The notes below the pieces were generated by a model. That model did no database searches, had not been told where the DNA came from, and was given only the letters and a program-made list of their open reading frames with translations. The position numbers were made by a program, and so were the translations under genes. A DNA stretch of 39,901 nucleotides from assembly GCA_014652975.1 (NCBI GenBank), contig BMZV01000005.1, positions 120,723 to 160,623 on the forward strand. Direction: 5' to 3'. This document shows positions 8,967-17,555 of the stretch, piece after piece; position 1 is the first letter of the stretch; each line of letters begins with the position of its first letter. The stretch comes from Kocuria marina. GTDB taxonomy: Bacteria > Actinomycetota > Actinomycetes > Actinomycetales > Micrococcaceae.

Positions 8967-10061
8967 GTGTCCGAGCACCCAGAACTTCCCGTCCCCGCCG
9001 CGGCTCCGGCCGATCCCCGGGCCGTGCAACGCTTCGTCGATCACGCACTGGACCAGGCGCGCGTACTCGGACGCGACCTGCCCGCCCCGGGGGAGGGCGC
9101 CACGCGTGAACTGTGGCGCGAGCTGAGCGCACTGGGCCGCATGGACCTCGCGTACGCGAGGATCATCGAACCCCACCTGGATGCCCTGGCCATCCTGCGC
9201 CAGGCGGGCCGCACCGACCTGATCACCGACCGCGACACGTGGGGCGTGTGGGCCGCGGAGGGGTCGGGCGAGCCGTTGCTGGCCACGCCGTCGTCCGCTG
9301 CGCACTCGGCCGATGACGACGCCGCCGACGGTCCGCACTGGACCCTGACCGGGACCAAGCCCTGGTGCTCGCTCGCGGGTTCCGTCTCACGCGCCGTCGT
9401 GACCGCGCACGTCACCGACGAGGTCGGGGAACCCACGGGACACCGTCGGGCATTCGTCGTGGCCACGGACCACCCGGGATTCCGGCCCGAGGCCGCCGCG
9501 GGGTGGACGTCCCGCGGTCTCGCCGAGGTCGTCACGGTACCCGTCCGTTTCGAGGGCGTTCCGGCGCAACCGCTCGGCGCGGACGAGTGGTACCTGACCC
9601 GCCCGGGCTTCGCGTGGGGCGGGATGGGCGTGGCGGCCGTGTGGCTCGGCGGCGCACAGTCCGTCGCGGATCTGCTGTGGTGCAAACTCGTGCGCCCCGC
9701 ACGCCCCGTCGACGACGTCGCTCGCACCGCCCTCGGGCAGCTCGACCTCACGCTCGGCGCGGCTCAGGCCGTCCTGGACCGTGCGGCCGCGGCGGTGGAC
9801 CGCGGCGAGGCCACGGGTGAGCACGGCGCCGCATGGGCGTTGCGCGTGCGCCGCACGGTGGCCGACGCCGCCGACACCGTGATCCGCGTGGTCTCCCGCG
9901 CCACCGGGCCCGGTCCGCTCACGGGGGACCCCGCACACGTGCGGCGGGTCGAGTCCCTGCAGGTCTACATCCGCCAGGACCACGCCGAGCGGGACACCGC
10001 CGCCCTCGGACGCACCCTGCTGGAGCTGGTCCAGGATGGGTCGGAGGAGACCCCGTGGTGA
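8967..10061 (+). CDS. Acyl-CoA dehydrogenase-like flavoprotein
   Basis: Protein of 364 aa with the acyl-CoA dehydrogenase fold. A helical N-terminal region (to about residue 90) is followed by a central beta domain containing HWTLTGTKPWCSLAGS near residue 126, the usual flavin-contact segment. A C-terminal helical domain holds TALGQLDLTLGAAQAVLDRA and ends with LQVYIRQDHAERDTAALGR. I cannot place the catalytic Glu with confidence, so it may be a non-canonical oxidase. The GTG start is supported by the leaderless -10 box. It overlaps the next gene by four bases (GTGA), so it probably acts in the same pathway as the deacetylase/methyltransferase and glycosyltransferase that follow. Substrate unknown. 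Confidence 0.85.
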   Translation: MSEHPELPVPAAAPADPRAVQRFVDHALDQARVLGRDLPAPGEGATRELWRELSALGRMDLAYARIIEPHLDALAILRQAGRTDLITDRDTWGVWAAEGSGEPLLATPSSAAHSADDDAADGPHWTLTGTKPWCSLAGSVSRAVVTAHVTDEVGEPTGHRRAFVVATDHPGFRPEAAAGWTSRGLAEVVTVPVRFEGVPAQPLGADEWYLTRPGFAWGGMGVAAVWLGGAQSVADLLWCKLVRPARPVDDVARTALGQLDLTLGAAQAVLDRAAAAVDRGEATGEHGAAWALRVRRTVADAADTVIRVVSRATGPGPLTGDPAHVRRVESLQVYIRQDHAERDTAALGRTLLELVQDGSEETPW

Positions 10062-11392
10062 GCTTCGACCACCGTGATCCGGGCACGCCCGAGGCCGACT
10101 GGGCCCGCTGCGGCGCTCTGCACCGCGCCCCCGAGGTGGACTTGACCGGCGTGGACCGGGTCGTCGTGTTCGCGGCCCACCCGGACGACGAGACCCTGGG
10201 GGCCGGCGGCACCATGCACCGGCTCGCGGACGCGGGAGCGGATGTGCGGGTGGTCGTGGCGACCCTGGGGGAGAACTCCCACCCGGATTCACCGACCCAC
10301 ACGCCCGAACGATTGGCCGCATTGCGCCACGAAGAGCTCGCCGCCGCGGTGCACACCCTGACCAGCACGGACACCCCGCCGGAGTACCTCGCCCTGACCG
10401 ACGGCGGCCTGACCGAGGATGAACTGTCCGAGCCGGTGGCCCGTCATCTCGAATGGCTCGAGCAGGGGGAGCAGCCGTTGGTGATCGTCACGTGGGAGGA
10501 GGACGGGCACACCGACCACGAGGTCCTGGCCCGCACGGTCGTCGCGGCCGCCGGGGCGCGGGGGGTGCGCTGCCTGCAGTACCCCGTGTGGTTCTGGCAC
10601 TGGGGTTCCCCCACGCGCCTGCCGCGCGGGCTCGTGCGGGTCCCACTGGACGACGCCGCTCGCGCTGCCAAGCGCTCCGCCCTGGCCCACCACGTGACCC
10701 AGGTGCAGCCGCTGTCCGACCGGCGGGGGGACGAGGTGCTCCTAGGCCCCCACGTGCTCGAACACTTCGATCGTTCGGTCGAGTTTTTCGTGCTCGGCAC
10801 GCCCGATCAGCGGACCGTGTTCGACCGTGTGCACACCGCGAGCGCGGACCCCTGGGCCGTGGACACCTCGTGGTACGAGCGGCGCAAACGGGACGTGCTA
10901 CTCGCGTGCCTGCCGCGGGAGCATTACGGCAGCGTCCTGGATCTGGGGTGCTCCACGGGCGCCCTCACGGTGGAACTGGCCCGGCGCGCGCGTTCCGTGA
11001 CCGCGGTGGACGCGAGCGACGTCGCCCTGAGCGCCGCCCGCACCCGGCTCGAACGGAAGGGCGTGCCGAACGTGGAACTCGTCAGCGCCGTGCTGCCGCG
11101 CGATTGGGACGAGGACTGGTCCCCGCGAGAGCTGATCGTGGTGAGCGAAATGGGGTACTTCTGCTCGCCCGAGCAATGGCGCGAGCTGTTGCGGCGTTGC
11201 GTGGCGGCGCTCGCGGACGGCGGGCACCTCGTGCTGTGCCACTGGCGGCACCCGATCGCGGACTGGCCGCTCGACGGCGCGGACGTCCACCGAGAGGCTC
11301 GGCGCACTCCCGGGCTGCACGGGGTGCTGAGCCACCGCGAAACCGATTTCGTGATCGAGGTCTTCGCGCCCGTTCCCGCGGAGAACACGTGA
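10058..11392 (+). CDS. PIG-L deacetylase fused to SAM-dependent methyltransferase
   Basis: Two-domain protein of 444 aa. Residues about 25-250 are a PIG-L/LmbE zinc N-deacetylase: the metal motif AHPDDETLGAGG lies near residue 42, and EDGHTDHE near residue 148 supplies the later His. Residues about 260-440 form a class I methyltransferase with SAM motif I (VLDLGCSTGALTVELA) and SVTAVDAS as the acidic strand. The PIG-L family removes acetyl groups from N-acetylglucosaminyl lipids or thiols; this enzyme's substrate is not known. GTG at 10058 overlaps the preceding stop (GTGA); GTG at 10055 is an alternative. The stop overlaps the glycosyltransferase GTG by four bases. Confidence 0.88.
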   Translation: MSFDHRDPGTPEADWARCGALHRAPEVDLTGVDRVVVFAAHPDDETLGAGGTMHRLADAGADVRVVVATLGENSHPDSPTHTPERLAALRHEELAAAVHTLTSTDTPPEYLALTDGGLTEDELSEPVARHLEWLEQGEQPLVIVTWEEDGHTDHEVLARTVVAAAGARGVRCLQYPVWFWHWGSPTRLPRGLVRVPLDDAARAAKRSALAHHVTQVQPLSDRRGDEVLLGPHVLEHFDRSVEFFVLGTPDQRTVFDRVHTASADPWAVDTSWYERRKRDVLLACLPREHYGSVLDLGCSTGALTVELARRARSVTAVDASDVALSAARTRLERKGVPNVELVSAVLPRDWDEDWSPRELIVVSEMGYFCSPEQWRELLRRCVAALADGGHLVLCHWRHPIADWPLDGADVHREARRTPGLHGVLSHRETDFVIEVFAPVPAENT

Positions 11393-12333
11393 TCCGCCGG
11401 ATCGCCGTGATCATCCCGGCGTGCAACGAAGAGGACCGCGTGGGCCGGTGCCTCGAGTCGGTCGCCGGTGCGATCGCGGGGCTGGGTCATGATCCGTCGT
11501 TCGCACGGTCCGAGTGGGCATCCGCCGACGACGTCGCCGGGCCCGCTCCCGGCACGTCCCGAATCGATGCCATGCCGCCCTTGTGGGGGGCGCCGCGCGG
11601 TGTGGGGACGGGCGACGTCGAGGTCACGGTCGTGCTCGCCGCGGACGGCTGCACGGACCGGACGGTGGAGCGCGCGCGCCAGGCGTGGGCGGTGCCGAAC
11701 CGGGACGGTGGCCGAGCCCGACTGGAGATCGTTTCGGGGCAATGGCACAGCGCCGGGGGAGCGCGCGCCGCAGCAGCCCGGCAGGCGCTCGCGGCGTCGG
11801 ACCCGGAGTGGATCGCCTCCACGGACGCGGACACGGTGGTGCCCGAGAACTGGCTGCGCTACCAGGTGCAGCGCGCGGGCGCCGGTGTGGATGCGATTCT
11901 CGGGACCGTGGAACCGGACCCGACGGAGTGTCCGCCGCACGTGTACGAGCTGTGGCAGCGCGAACACACGCTCGTAGAGAGCCACCCGCACATCCACGCG
12001 GCGAACATGGGTGTGCGCGCCTCGTTCTACGAGCACACGGGCGGTTTCCCACCCCTGGCGTGCAGCGAGGACGAAGCCCTGCTGGCTGCACTGCACCGAG
12101 TGGGCGCACGGGTCGAGGCCACGGACCGGATCCGTGCGGTGACGTCGGGGCGGCTCGAAGGACGTGCGGAGCTCGGGTTCGCGCATCACCTGCGGACGCT
12201 CTCACTGCCGCGGGAGGAATCGGAGTGGCGCGCGCCCGCTTCGCCCATCGCAAAAACGCTTGAAGGGCCTCCCTCTCCCGTGGCTAACGTAGAAACCATC
12301 AGCATCGTCAATCAGGAGGTATGCCATGAGTGA
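11389..12333 (+). CDS. Glycosyltransferase family 2 protein
   Basis: Cytoplasmic sugar transferase of 314 aa with a GT-A fold. The N-terminus has IAVIIPACNEEDRVGRCLES, then VVLAADGCTDRT, and the metal-binding DXD appears as ASTDADTVVPENW near residue 145. GGFPPLACSEDEALL near residue 225 matches the acceptor-side acidic motif of the family. There are no membrane helices. The GTG overlaps the previous stop by four bases. The frame runs eight bases into the following gene, and its last 30 or so residues look like read-through of a spacer containing that gene's ribosome-binding site. Likely acts on the same molecule as the deacetylase/methyltransferase. Confidence 0.87.
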   Translation: MIRRIAVIIPACNEEDRVGRCLESVAGAIAGLGHDPSFARSEWASADDVAGPAPGTSRIDAMPPLWGAPRGVGTGDVEVTVVLAADGCTDRTVERARQAWAVPNRDGGRARLEIVSGQWHSAGGARAAAARQALAASDPEWIASTDADTVVPENWLRYQVQRAGAGVDAILGTVEPDPTECPPHVYELWQREHTLVESHPHIHAANMGVRASFYEHTGGFPPLACSEDEALLAALHRVGARVEATDRIRAVTSGRLEGRAELGFAHHLRTLSLPREESEWRAPASPIAKTLEGPPSPVANVETISIVNQEVCHE

Positions 12334-12790
12334 GAAGTCCATCACCGTCAGCCGTCTCATCGACGCCCCGGCGGAGGAGATCTTCGAGATCTTGACACTG
12401 CCCGCCAAACACCCCAGCCTGGACGCCTCCGGGACCGTCATCTCTGGCACGGACCAGCGCATCCAGAACGTCGGCGACGTCTTCGTGATGAACATGCACG
12501 CCGAGATGATGGGCGGGGACTACAAGACGGAGAACCACGTCACCGGTCTGGACCCCAACAAGCTCATCGCGTGGAAGCCCTGCCCCGAGGGCACCTCCGT
12601 GGAGGACAACGGCTGGGAATGGGTGTACGAGCTGCAGCCCGAGGGCTCGGACTCCACCACCGTGACCCTCACCTACTCGTGGGAGCACGCCAACCCCAAG
12701 GTGACGAAGAAGATCAGCTTCCCGCTCTTCGGCGAGAAGGTTCTGGAGGAGTCCCTCGAGCGGCTCGCCTCCACCGTCGCCGGCTCCTGA
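12326..12790 (+). CDS. SRPBCC (START-like) family protein
   Basis: Small protein of 154 aa with the SRPBCC lipid/polyketide-binding fold. It starts with KSITVSRLIDAPAEEIFEIL and contains WEWVYELQPEG and TVTLTYSWEHA in the sheet, ending in a long C-terminal helix (EKVLEESLERLASTVAG). Members bind hydrophobic ligands or cyclise polyketides; no catalytic role can be assigned. AGGAGG just before the ATG marks an independent strong start, although the gene overlaps the end of the glycosyltransferase frame. The terminator at 12831-12862 closes this group. Confidence 0.85.
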   Translation: MSEKSITVSRLIDAPAEEIFEILTLPAKHPSLDASGTVISGTDQRIQNVGDVFVMNMHAEMMGGDYKTENHVTGLDPNKLIAWKPCPEGTSVEDNGWEWVYELQPEGSDSTTVTLTYSWEHANPKVTKKISFPLFGEKVLEESLERLASTVAGS

Positions 12791-12830
12791 CACCCCGCGG
12801 AGCGGTGTGCCCCGCGCCAGAATGACCGTT

Positions 12831-12862
12831 CGCCCGCGTCCTCCCGAGGGAGGACGCGGGCG
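12831..12862 (+). terminator. Terminator after the SRPBCC gene
   Basis: A perfect 14-bp inverted repeat (CGCCCGCGTCCTCC at 12831-12844 with its complement at 12849-12862) surrounds a CGAG tetraloop, 40 bases after the stop codon. It lacks a T run, as is usual in high-GC genomes. Confidence 0.85.
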
Positions 12863-13059
12863 TCGTCGTGTCCGGGCGCGGTGCCGCCGCTTCCGCGTGA
12901 CTCCCGCACGACGCCGCACGGAAACCTCGCGCGGGAGCGGCCCGGGCCCGGGCGCGCACCGGGCGTACCCTGGCCGAGGTCGTGCACGCATGGTACGGCC
13001 GGGCCCGGGAAGACGCAGCTGCCCGGGCAGGACAGTCGCAGCAGGAGGTGCACCCGGGT

Positions 13060-14289
13060 ATGGGATCGTCACGCAGGGTGTGGGAGGGCTACGACAAGGG
13101 GAGCTCGGGCTATCGGCGCATTCTCGTGGCACTGCTGTGCGCGGGCGTGGCCACGTTCGCCCAGCTCTACTCCGTGCAGGGCGTGCTGCTCATCATGGCC
13201 CAGGACCTCGACATCGACGCCGCCCAGGCCGCGCTCGCCGTCTCCACCGCCACGCTGGGTCTCGCCGTGGGGGTGATCCCGTGGTCGCTCGTCTCGGACC
13301 GCTGGGGACGACGCTGCGCCATGGTCGCCGCGATCAGCTGCGCCGCCGTCCTGGGCGTGCTCATCAACGTCATGCCCACGTTCGAATCCCTCGTGGGCCT
13401 GCGGTTCCTGGAGGGCGTGGCCCTGGGCGGGATCCCCGCGGTGGCCATGGCGTACCTCGCAGAGGAGGTCAATCCGCGCTATGGGGCCGTGGCGGCCGGG
13501 ACCTACATCTCCGGGACGAGTCTGGGCGGGCTCTCCGGGCGCATCGTGGCCGCCCCGCTCGCGGACTTCTTCGGCTGGCGCGTGGGGACGAGCGTCGTCG
13601 CGCTGATCGCCGCCGCCGCGGCCGTGACCTTCATCCTGTTGATCCCGCGCCAGCGTGGTTTCACGCCCCAGCCCGTGCGGCTCACGGGGGAGCAGGGGCT
13701 GATCGCGCACCTGTGGGTCAACCTCAAGGACGCGCGCCTGGTGACGCTCTACCTGCAGGGATTCCTGCTCATGGGTGGTTTCGTGGCGGTGTACAACTAC
13801 ATCGGTTTCCACCTGGGGGATGAACCGTTCAACGTGCCCCAGAGCGTGGTGTCCCTGCTGTTTCTGGCCTATCTCTCCGGGACATGGTCCTCCGCGCGGG
13901 CGGGAAGCCTCGCCGATCGCTTCGGCCGCCGCCCCGTGTTGATCACCGCGGCCCTGATCATGCTGGGCGGTCTGCTGCTCACGGTCCTCCCGTGGCTGCC
14001 GGTGATCGTGGCGGGATTGTTGGTGTTCACCGCCGGATTCTTCGCGGCGCACTCCGTGGCCAACGGATGGGTTCCCGCCATGGCCACCGAGGGGCGGGCC
14101 CAGGCGTCCTCCCTCTACACACTCTTCTACTACGGCGGCTCCTCCGCGCTGGGGTACGCCGCCGGCATCGCGTTCACGAGCGCGGGCTGGGGCGGGGCGA
14201 CCCTGTGCATCGGTGCGTTGATCGTGATCGCGATCGTCCTGGCCGCCATCTTCCTGCCACGCCGCCCGGTGGCACCCAGCGGGAACTGA
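13060..14289 (+). CDS. MFS transporter
   Basis: Major facilitator membrane protein of 409 aa with about 12 helices. Motif A occurs in both halves: VSDRWGRRCAM near residue 75 and ADRFGRRPVL near residue 284. A drug-exporter-like TYISGTSLGGLSGRIV stretch lies near residue 147. It resembles YnfM-type exporters, but the substrate is unknown. The ATG at 13060 is preceded by AGGAGG at 13043-13048; the frame is open further upstream without typical sequence. A possible -10 (TACCCT) lies near 12965. It stands alone between a terminator and the aminotransferase gene 188 bases downstream. Confidence 0.85.
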   Translation: MGSSRRVWEGYDKGSSGYRRILVALLCAGVATFAQLYSVQGVLLIMAQDLDIDAAQAALAVSTATLGLAVGVIPWSLVSDRWGRRCAMVAAISCAAVLGVLINVMPTFESLVGLRFLEGVALGGIPAVAMAYLAEEVNPRYGAVAAGTYISGTSLGGLSGRIVAAPLADFFGWRVGTSVVALIAAAAAVTFILLIPRQRGFTPQPVRLTGEQGLIAHLWVNLKDARLVTLYLQGFLLMGGFVAVYNYIGFHLGDEPFNVPQSVVSLLFLAYLSGTWSSARAGSLADRFGRRPVLITAALIMLGGLLLTVLPWLPVIVAGLLVFTAGFFAAHSVANGWVPAMATEGRAQASSLYTLFYYGGSSALGYAAGIAFTSAGWGGATLCIGALIVIAIVLAAIFLPRRPVAPSGN

Positions 14290-14477
14290 AGTGTGCCGCC
14301 GGGTAACGTACGACGGAACCCGAGCGGCGTCGTCGTGTGATACCCACCGGGTGGTGAATCGCGCGGCCCGGGGCCCTGGGCCTACGCTGGACGTAACCCG
14401 GAACACGTCCGATGGGCCCGCACGTTCCGCGGGCGAACCCCGGTCCGCCGCGGCGGTGCCAGTAAGGAGACCCAGTC

Positions 14478-15569
14478 ATGAGCCAGATCCTCATCCGTCA
14501 CCTCTTCGGACCCGGCCCCACCAACCCGTATCCGGAAGCCACCGAGGCGCTGGCCCGGCCGCTGCTGGGCCACCTCGATCCGCAGTTCCTGGAGATCATG
14601 GACAGTGCATGCGACGGTCTGCGCGCGGTGTGGGGCACCGAGAACCGCCGTACGCTTCCGCTCTCCGCGACCGGTTCGGCCGGGATGGAAGCGGCGTTCG
14701 TGAACTTCGTGAACCCCGGAGACCCCGTGGTGATCGCGGTCAACGGTCTGTTCGGGGAGCGCATGTGCGACGTCGCCTGCCGGTGCGGCGCGGACGTGAT
14801 CCGCGTGGACTTTCCCTTCGGCGAAGCCGTGGACGCGGAGAAGGTCGCCGCGGCCCACCCCTCGCCCAAGATCATCGCGGCGGTGCACGCGGAGACTTCC
14901 ACGGGCGTGCGCTCGGACATCGCCGCCCTGGGCCGGATCAAGGGTGACGCACTGCTGCTCGTGGACGCCGTGACCTCGATCGGCGGCATCGAGCTCAAGG
15001 CGGACGAGTGGGGCATCGACATCGGCTACGCCGGGACCCAGAAATGCCTGGGTGTGGCTCCGGGGCTCGCGCCGTTCACGGTGTCCGAGCGCGCGTGGGA
15101 GCGCCGGGTCGAGAAGCCGCGCTCGTGGTACCTGGACCTCGGCATGCTGGGCGGTTACGTGGGGGAGGCCTCCGGTTCCAGCCGCACCTACCACCACACC
15201 GCGCCCGTGGCGATGGTCGCATCCCTCGAGGCGGGTCTGCGCCGTGTCCTCGACGAGGGGCTCGACGCCGTTCGCGAGCGTCACGAGGCCGCCGGCCGCG
15301 CGCTGCAGGACGGTTTGGAGGCCATGGGCCTGGAACTGTTCGCGGCGCAGGGACACCGCTTGCCGGAACTGACCACGGTCAAGGTGCCAGAGGGCGTGGA
15401 CTCGGCCGCGGTGCGCAGGGAACTGCTCGAGAAGTACGACATCGAGATCGGCGCCGGTGTGAAGGAGTACACGAACACGGTGTGGCGCATCGGGCTCATG
15501 GGTCCGAACGCCGCCCCGGAGTCGGTCACGCTGATCCTGGGTGCGCTGCGGGAGGTGCTGGGCCGCTAA
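14478..15569 (+). CDS. Class V aminotransferase, alanine/serine-glyoxylate type
   Basis: PLP enzyme of 363 aa. It begins with the family mark LFGPGPTNPYPEATEAL, contains AVHAETSTGVRSDI and LLVDAVTSIGG (the Asp that contacts PLP nitrogen), and has the Schiff-base lysine in GTQKCLGVAPG near residue 190. The family transfers an amino group from alanine or serine to glyoxylate, making glycine. The start has AAGGAGA at a good distance. Since glyoxylate is the end product of the ureide locus about 10 kb to the right, the activity would fit the same metabolism, but that link is inference. It converges on the PfpI gene across a shared hairpin. Confidence 0.87.
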   Translation: MSQILIRHLFGPGPTNPYPEATEALARPLLGHLDPQFLEIMDSACDGLRAVWGTENRRTLPLSATGSAGMEAAFVNFVNPGDPVVIAVNGLFGERMCDVACRCGADVIRVDFPFGEAVDAEKVAAAHPSPKIIAAVHAETSTGVRSDIAALGRIKGDALLLVDAVTSIGGIELKADEWGIDIGYAGTQKCLGVAPGLAPFTVSERAWERRVEKPRSWYLDLGMLGGYVGEASGSSRTYHHTAPVAMVASLEAGLRRVLDEGLDAVRERHEAAGRALQDGLEAMGLELFAAQGHRLPELTTVKVPEGVDSAAVRRELLEKYDIEIGAGVKEYTNTVWRIGLMGPNAAPESVTLILGALREVLGR

Positions 15570-15596
15570 CGGGCGCCGAGCCCGCCCATTTCGGGG

Positions 15597-15660
15597 AACA
15601 TCTGTGCTGCGATAAGACGCGAAATCGGGGTTCTGACGTGCGTGGTGCAGCACAGAAGTT
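15597..15660. repeat. Imperfect palindrome with 14-base arms
   Basis: Arms at 15597-15610 (AACATCTGTGCTGC) and 15647-15660 (GCAGCACAGAAGTT) pair at 13 of 14 positions around a 36-base centre that can itself partly pair (ACGC with GCGT). It lies downstream of the aminotransferase gene and before a separate terminator. Its shape suits an extragenic repetitive palindrome or a structured RNA. No second copy is seen in this window. Confidence 0.5.
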
Positions 15661-15749
15661 GTGCGCACCCGCCGACGCCCTCATCCGCAGCACCCTCGCT
15701 GGCCCGCCGCCACCCGCACGGACAGCGGTCCACCGCACACGACCCCCGA

Positions 15750-15795
15750 CGACGCAGTGGGCCCCGCCGGATCCGGCGGGGCCCACTGTGCGTCG
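15750..15795. terminator. Bidirectional terminator between aminotransferase and PfpI genes
   Basis: A perfect 34-base palindrome (15755-15771 with 15772-15788, CAGTGGGCCCCGCCGGA and its complement) is extended by CGACG/CGTCG after a two-base bulge. It lies 14 bases past the stop of the convergent PfpI gene and can end transcripts from both sides. Confidence 0.8.
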
Positions 15796-15809
15796 GTGCA
15801 AAGACGGGG

Positions 15810-16364
15810 TCAGATGCTCAACTGCTCCTTGATCGCACCCACGAAGGCCTCAAGGTCACCGGGGTCGCGGGAGGTGATCAGGGTCCACTCGTTGGCGGGG
15901 CACACCTTGACCTCCTGGTCCACCCAGTTGCCGCCGGCATTGGTGATGTCGGTCTTCAGCGACGCGTAGGACGTGAGGGTCTTGCCGTCCACCACGCCGG
16001 TCTCCACGAGCAGCCACGGGCCGTGGCACAAGGCGGCCACTGGGCGGCCGGAGGACGCGAAGGACTTCGCGATCTCCTGCGCGTCCTCGTTCAGGCGCAG
16101 GGCGTCCGCATTGAGCGTGCCGCCGGGCAGCAGCAGCAGGTCGTACTCGGACTCGTTGACGCTGGAGATGGTCTGGTCCACGGGGAAGGTCTCCCCCCGG
16201 TCCCAGTCGCCCACGAGGGACTTCACCTCGCCGGTCTCGGGGGCGGCCACCGTGACCTCCGCCCCGTCGGCCCGCAACTTCTCCAGGGGCACCTTCAACT
16301 CGTCCTGCTCCACGCCCTGGTTGGTCACCAGAACGAGAATCTTCTTGCCGGATAGTTCAGCCAT
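15810..16364 (-). CDS. PfpI/DJ-1 family protein (YhbO-like)
   Basis: Cytoplasmic protein of 184 aa in the DJ-1/PfpI class I glutamine amidotransferase-like family. The nucleophile elbow VAALCHGPWLLVE (Cys near residue 109) and the early Glu in NQGVEQDEL (near residue 19) are in place; LLLPGGTLNADALR is also typical. Relatives act as glyoxalase III or protein deglycases and protect against aldehyde stress, though the exact activity is debated. The ATG at 16364 has GAAAGGA upstream. It is in line with the aldo/keto reductase and VOC genes, but a hairpin separates it from the former. Confidence 0.9.
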   Translation of the reverse strand: MAELSGKKILVLVTNQGVEQDELKVPLEKLRADGAEVTVAAPETGEVKSLVGDWDRGETFPVDQTISSVNESEYDLLLLPGGTLNADALRLNEDAQEIAKSFASSGRPVAALCHGPWLLVETGVVDGKTLTSYASLKTDITNAGGNWVDQEVKVCPANEWTLITSRDPGDLEAFVGAIKEQLSI

Positions 16365-16466
16365 TGTCGAGAATCCTTTCTCTTGGGTCGCGGTTCCACT
16401 GTGGCACCGCGGCACTTTCCCTGGCAAGGGTGTCCCCGCCGGTTCCGCTATTAGCGACACGATCAT

Positions 16467-16485
16467 GACGCCGCCGCGCGGCGTC
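16467..16485 (-). terminator. Terminator after the aldo/keto reductase gene
   Basis: An 8-bp perfect stem (GACGCCGC/GCGGCGTC) with a 3-base loop lies 24 bases downstream of the reductase stop codon, on the way to the PfpI gene. Short but GC-only, so plausible as an intrinsic terminator or attenuator. Confidence 0.5.
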
Positions 16486-16508
16486 TGCTGCGTGCACCCA
16501 GCGTCCCC

Positions 16509-17471
16509 TCACGCGAAGGGCTGCGACACCCGGTCCAGTGCGGCGATGTCGTCCGCGCCCAGGTGCAGTGCGGGCGCCGCCACCAGCGAGGACAGCTGCG
16601 CGGCGGAGGATGCGGAAGCAATGGGTGCGGTGACGCCCTTGGCGAGCAGCCATGCGAGGGCCACGGTGGCCGGCTCGGCGCGGTGCCTGTCCGCCACGGA
16701 GACCAGTTCCTCCACAACCGCGAAACCCTCGGGGGAGACGTACTCCCGGGCCATCTGCTCGCGGGCCGCTCCTTCGAGGTCATCGGTGGTGCGGTACTTG
16801 CCCGTGAGGAAGCCGGAGGCCAGGGCGAAGTAGGGGAACACGGCAGCGTCGTACTCCCGGGCGATCGCGGCGTAGTCCCGCTCGAAATCGCGGCGGTGCA
16901 CCAGGTTGTACTGCGGCTGGATGGCCGCGGGCACCGCCAAGCCGCGCTCGCGGGCCACCGTGAAGAACTCGCGCATGCGCTGCGGCGAGTAGTTGGACAG
17001 CCCTACCGCGTGCACGCGCCCGGAGTCCACGAGCTCGTGAAAGGTTTCCACTTGCTGCTCGATGGGCGTGTCCGCGTCGTCATAGTGTGCGTAGTAGAGG
17101 TCCACGTAGCCGGTCTGCAACCGATCGAGGGACGCCTCGAGAGAAGCCACCACGGTGTCGTGGGCCAGGCCGCGAAACCGCGGGTGCGCACCGGTCTTGG
17201 TCGCGAGCACCACGGAGTCACGGTTGCCGCGCGCCGCGAACCAGCGCCCCAGAACCGTCTCGGACTCCCCGCCCTCGTGGCCCTCGGCCCACACGGAGTA
17301 CATGTCGGCGGTGTCCACGAAGTTTCCGCCCGCGGCCACGAAGGTGTCCAGGACGTCGAAGGACTGCTGCTCGTCGCTCGTCCACCCGAACGTGTTCCCG
17401 CCCAGGTTCAGCCGGAAGATCTCCTGCTCGATCCCGGCGATCCGTGCGGTGGTGGGTGCGTGCTGGCTCAT
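16509..17471 (-). CDS. Aldo/keto reductase
   Basis: NADPH-dependent carbonyl reductase of 320 aa with a TIM-barrel fold. The catalytic tetrad can be placed: Asp and Tyr in NFVDTADMYS (residues about 50-58), Lys in VLATKTGAH (about 84) and His in YYAHYDDADTP (about 118). The C-terminal VALAWLLAKGVTAPIASAS matches the cofactor-binding end of the family. The ATG at 17471 is preceded by AGGAGG at ideal spacing. Gene order (VOC, aldo/keto reductase, PfpI, all leftward) suggests a small group dealing with reactive carbonyls, which is inference. Confidence 0.9.
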   Translation of the reverse strand: MSQHAPTTARIAGIEQEIFRLNLGGNTFGWTSDEQQSFDVLDTFVAAGGNFVDTADMYSVWAEGHEGGESETVLGRWFAARGNRDSVVLATKTGAHPRFRGLAHDTVVASLEASLDRLQTGYVDLYYAHYDDADTPIEQQVETFHELVDSGRVHAVGLSNYSPQRMREFFTVARERGLAVPAAIQPQYNLVHRRDFERDYAAIAREYDAAVFPYFALASGFLTGKYRTTDDLEGAAREQMAREYVSPEGFAVVEELVSVADRHRAEPATVALAWLLAKGVTAPIASASSAAQLSSLVAAPALHLGADDIAALDRVSQPFA

Positions 17472-17555
17472 GGGAACCTCCTGCGGTGGTGTGGTGGCCG
17501 GTCGGGGCCTTTTCCCTGGCGACTGTAGCAAGCCGACATTACGGGGCGGGCAGTG

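Noticed and set aside
12982-13059. Longer N-terminus for the MFS transporter
   Set aside because: The extra 26 residues are Arg/Ala/Gly-rich, not membrane-protein-like, and the ribosome-binding site favours the ATG at 13060.
15597-15660. Palindrome considered as an integron attC site
   Set aside because: The outer boxes do not fit RYYYAAC and GTTRRRY in the needed orientation, and no integron integrase or cassette array is present.
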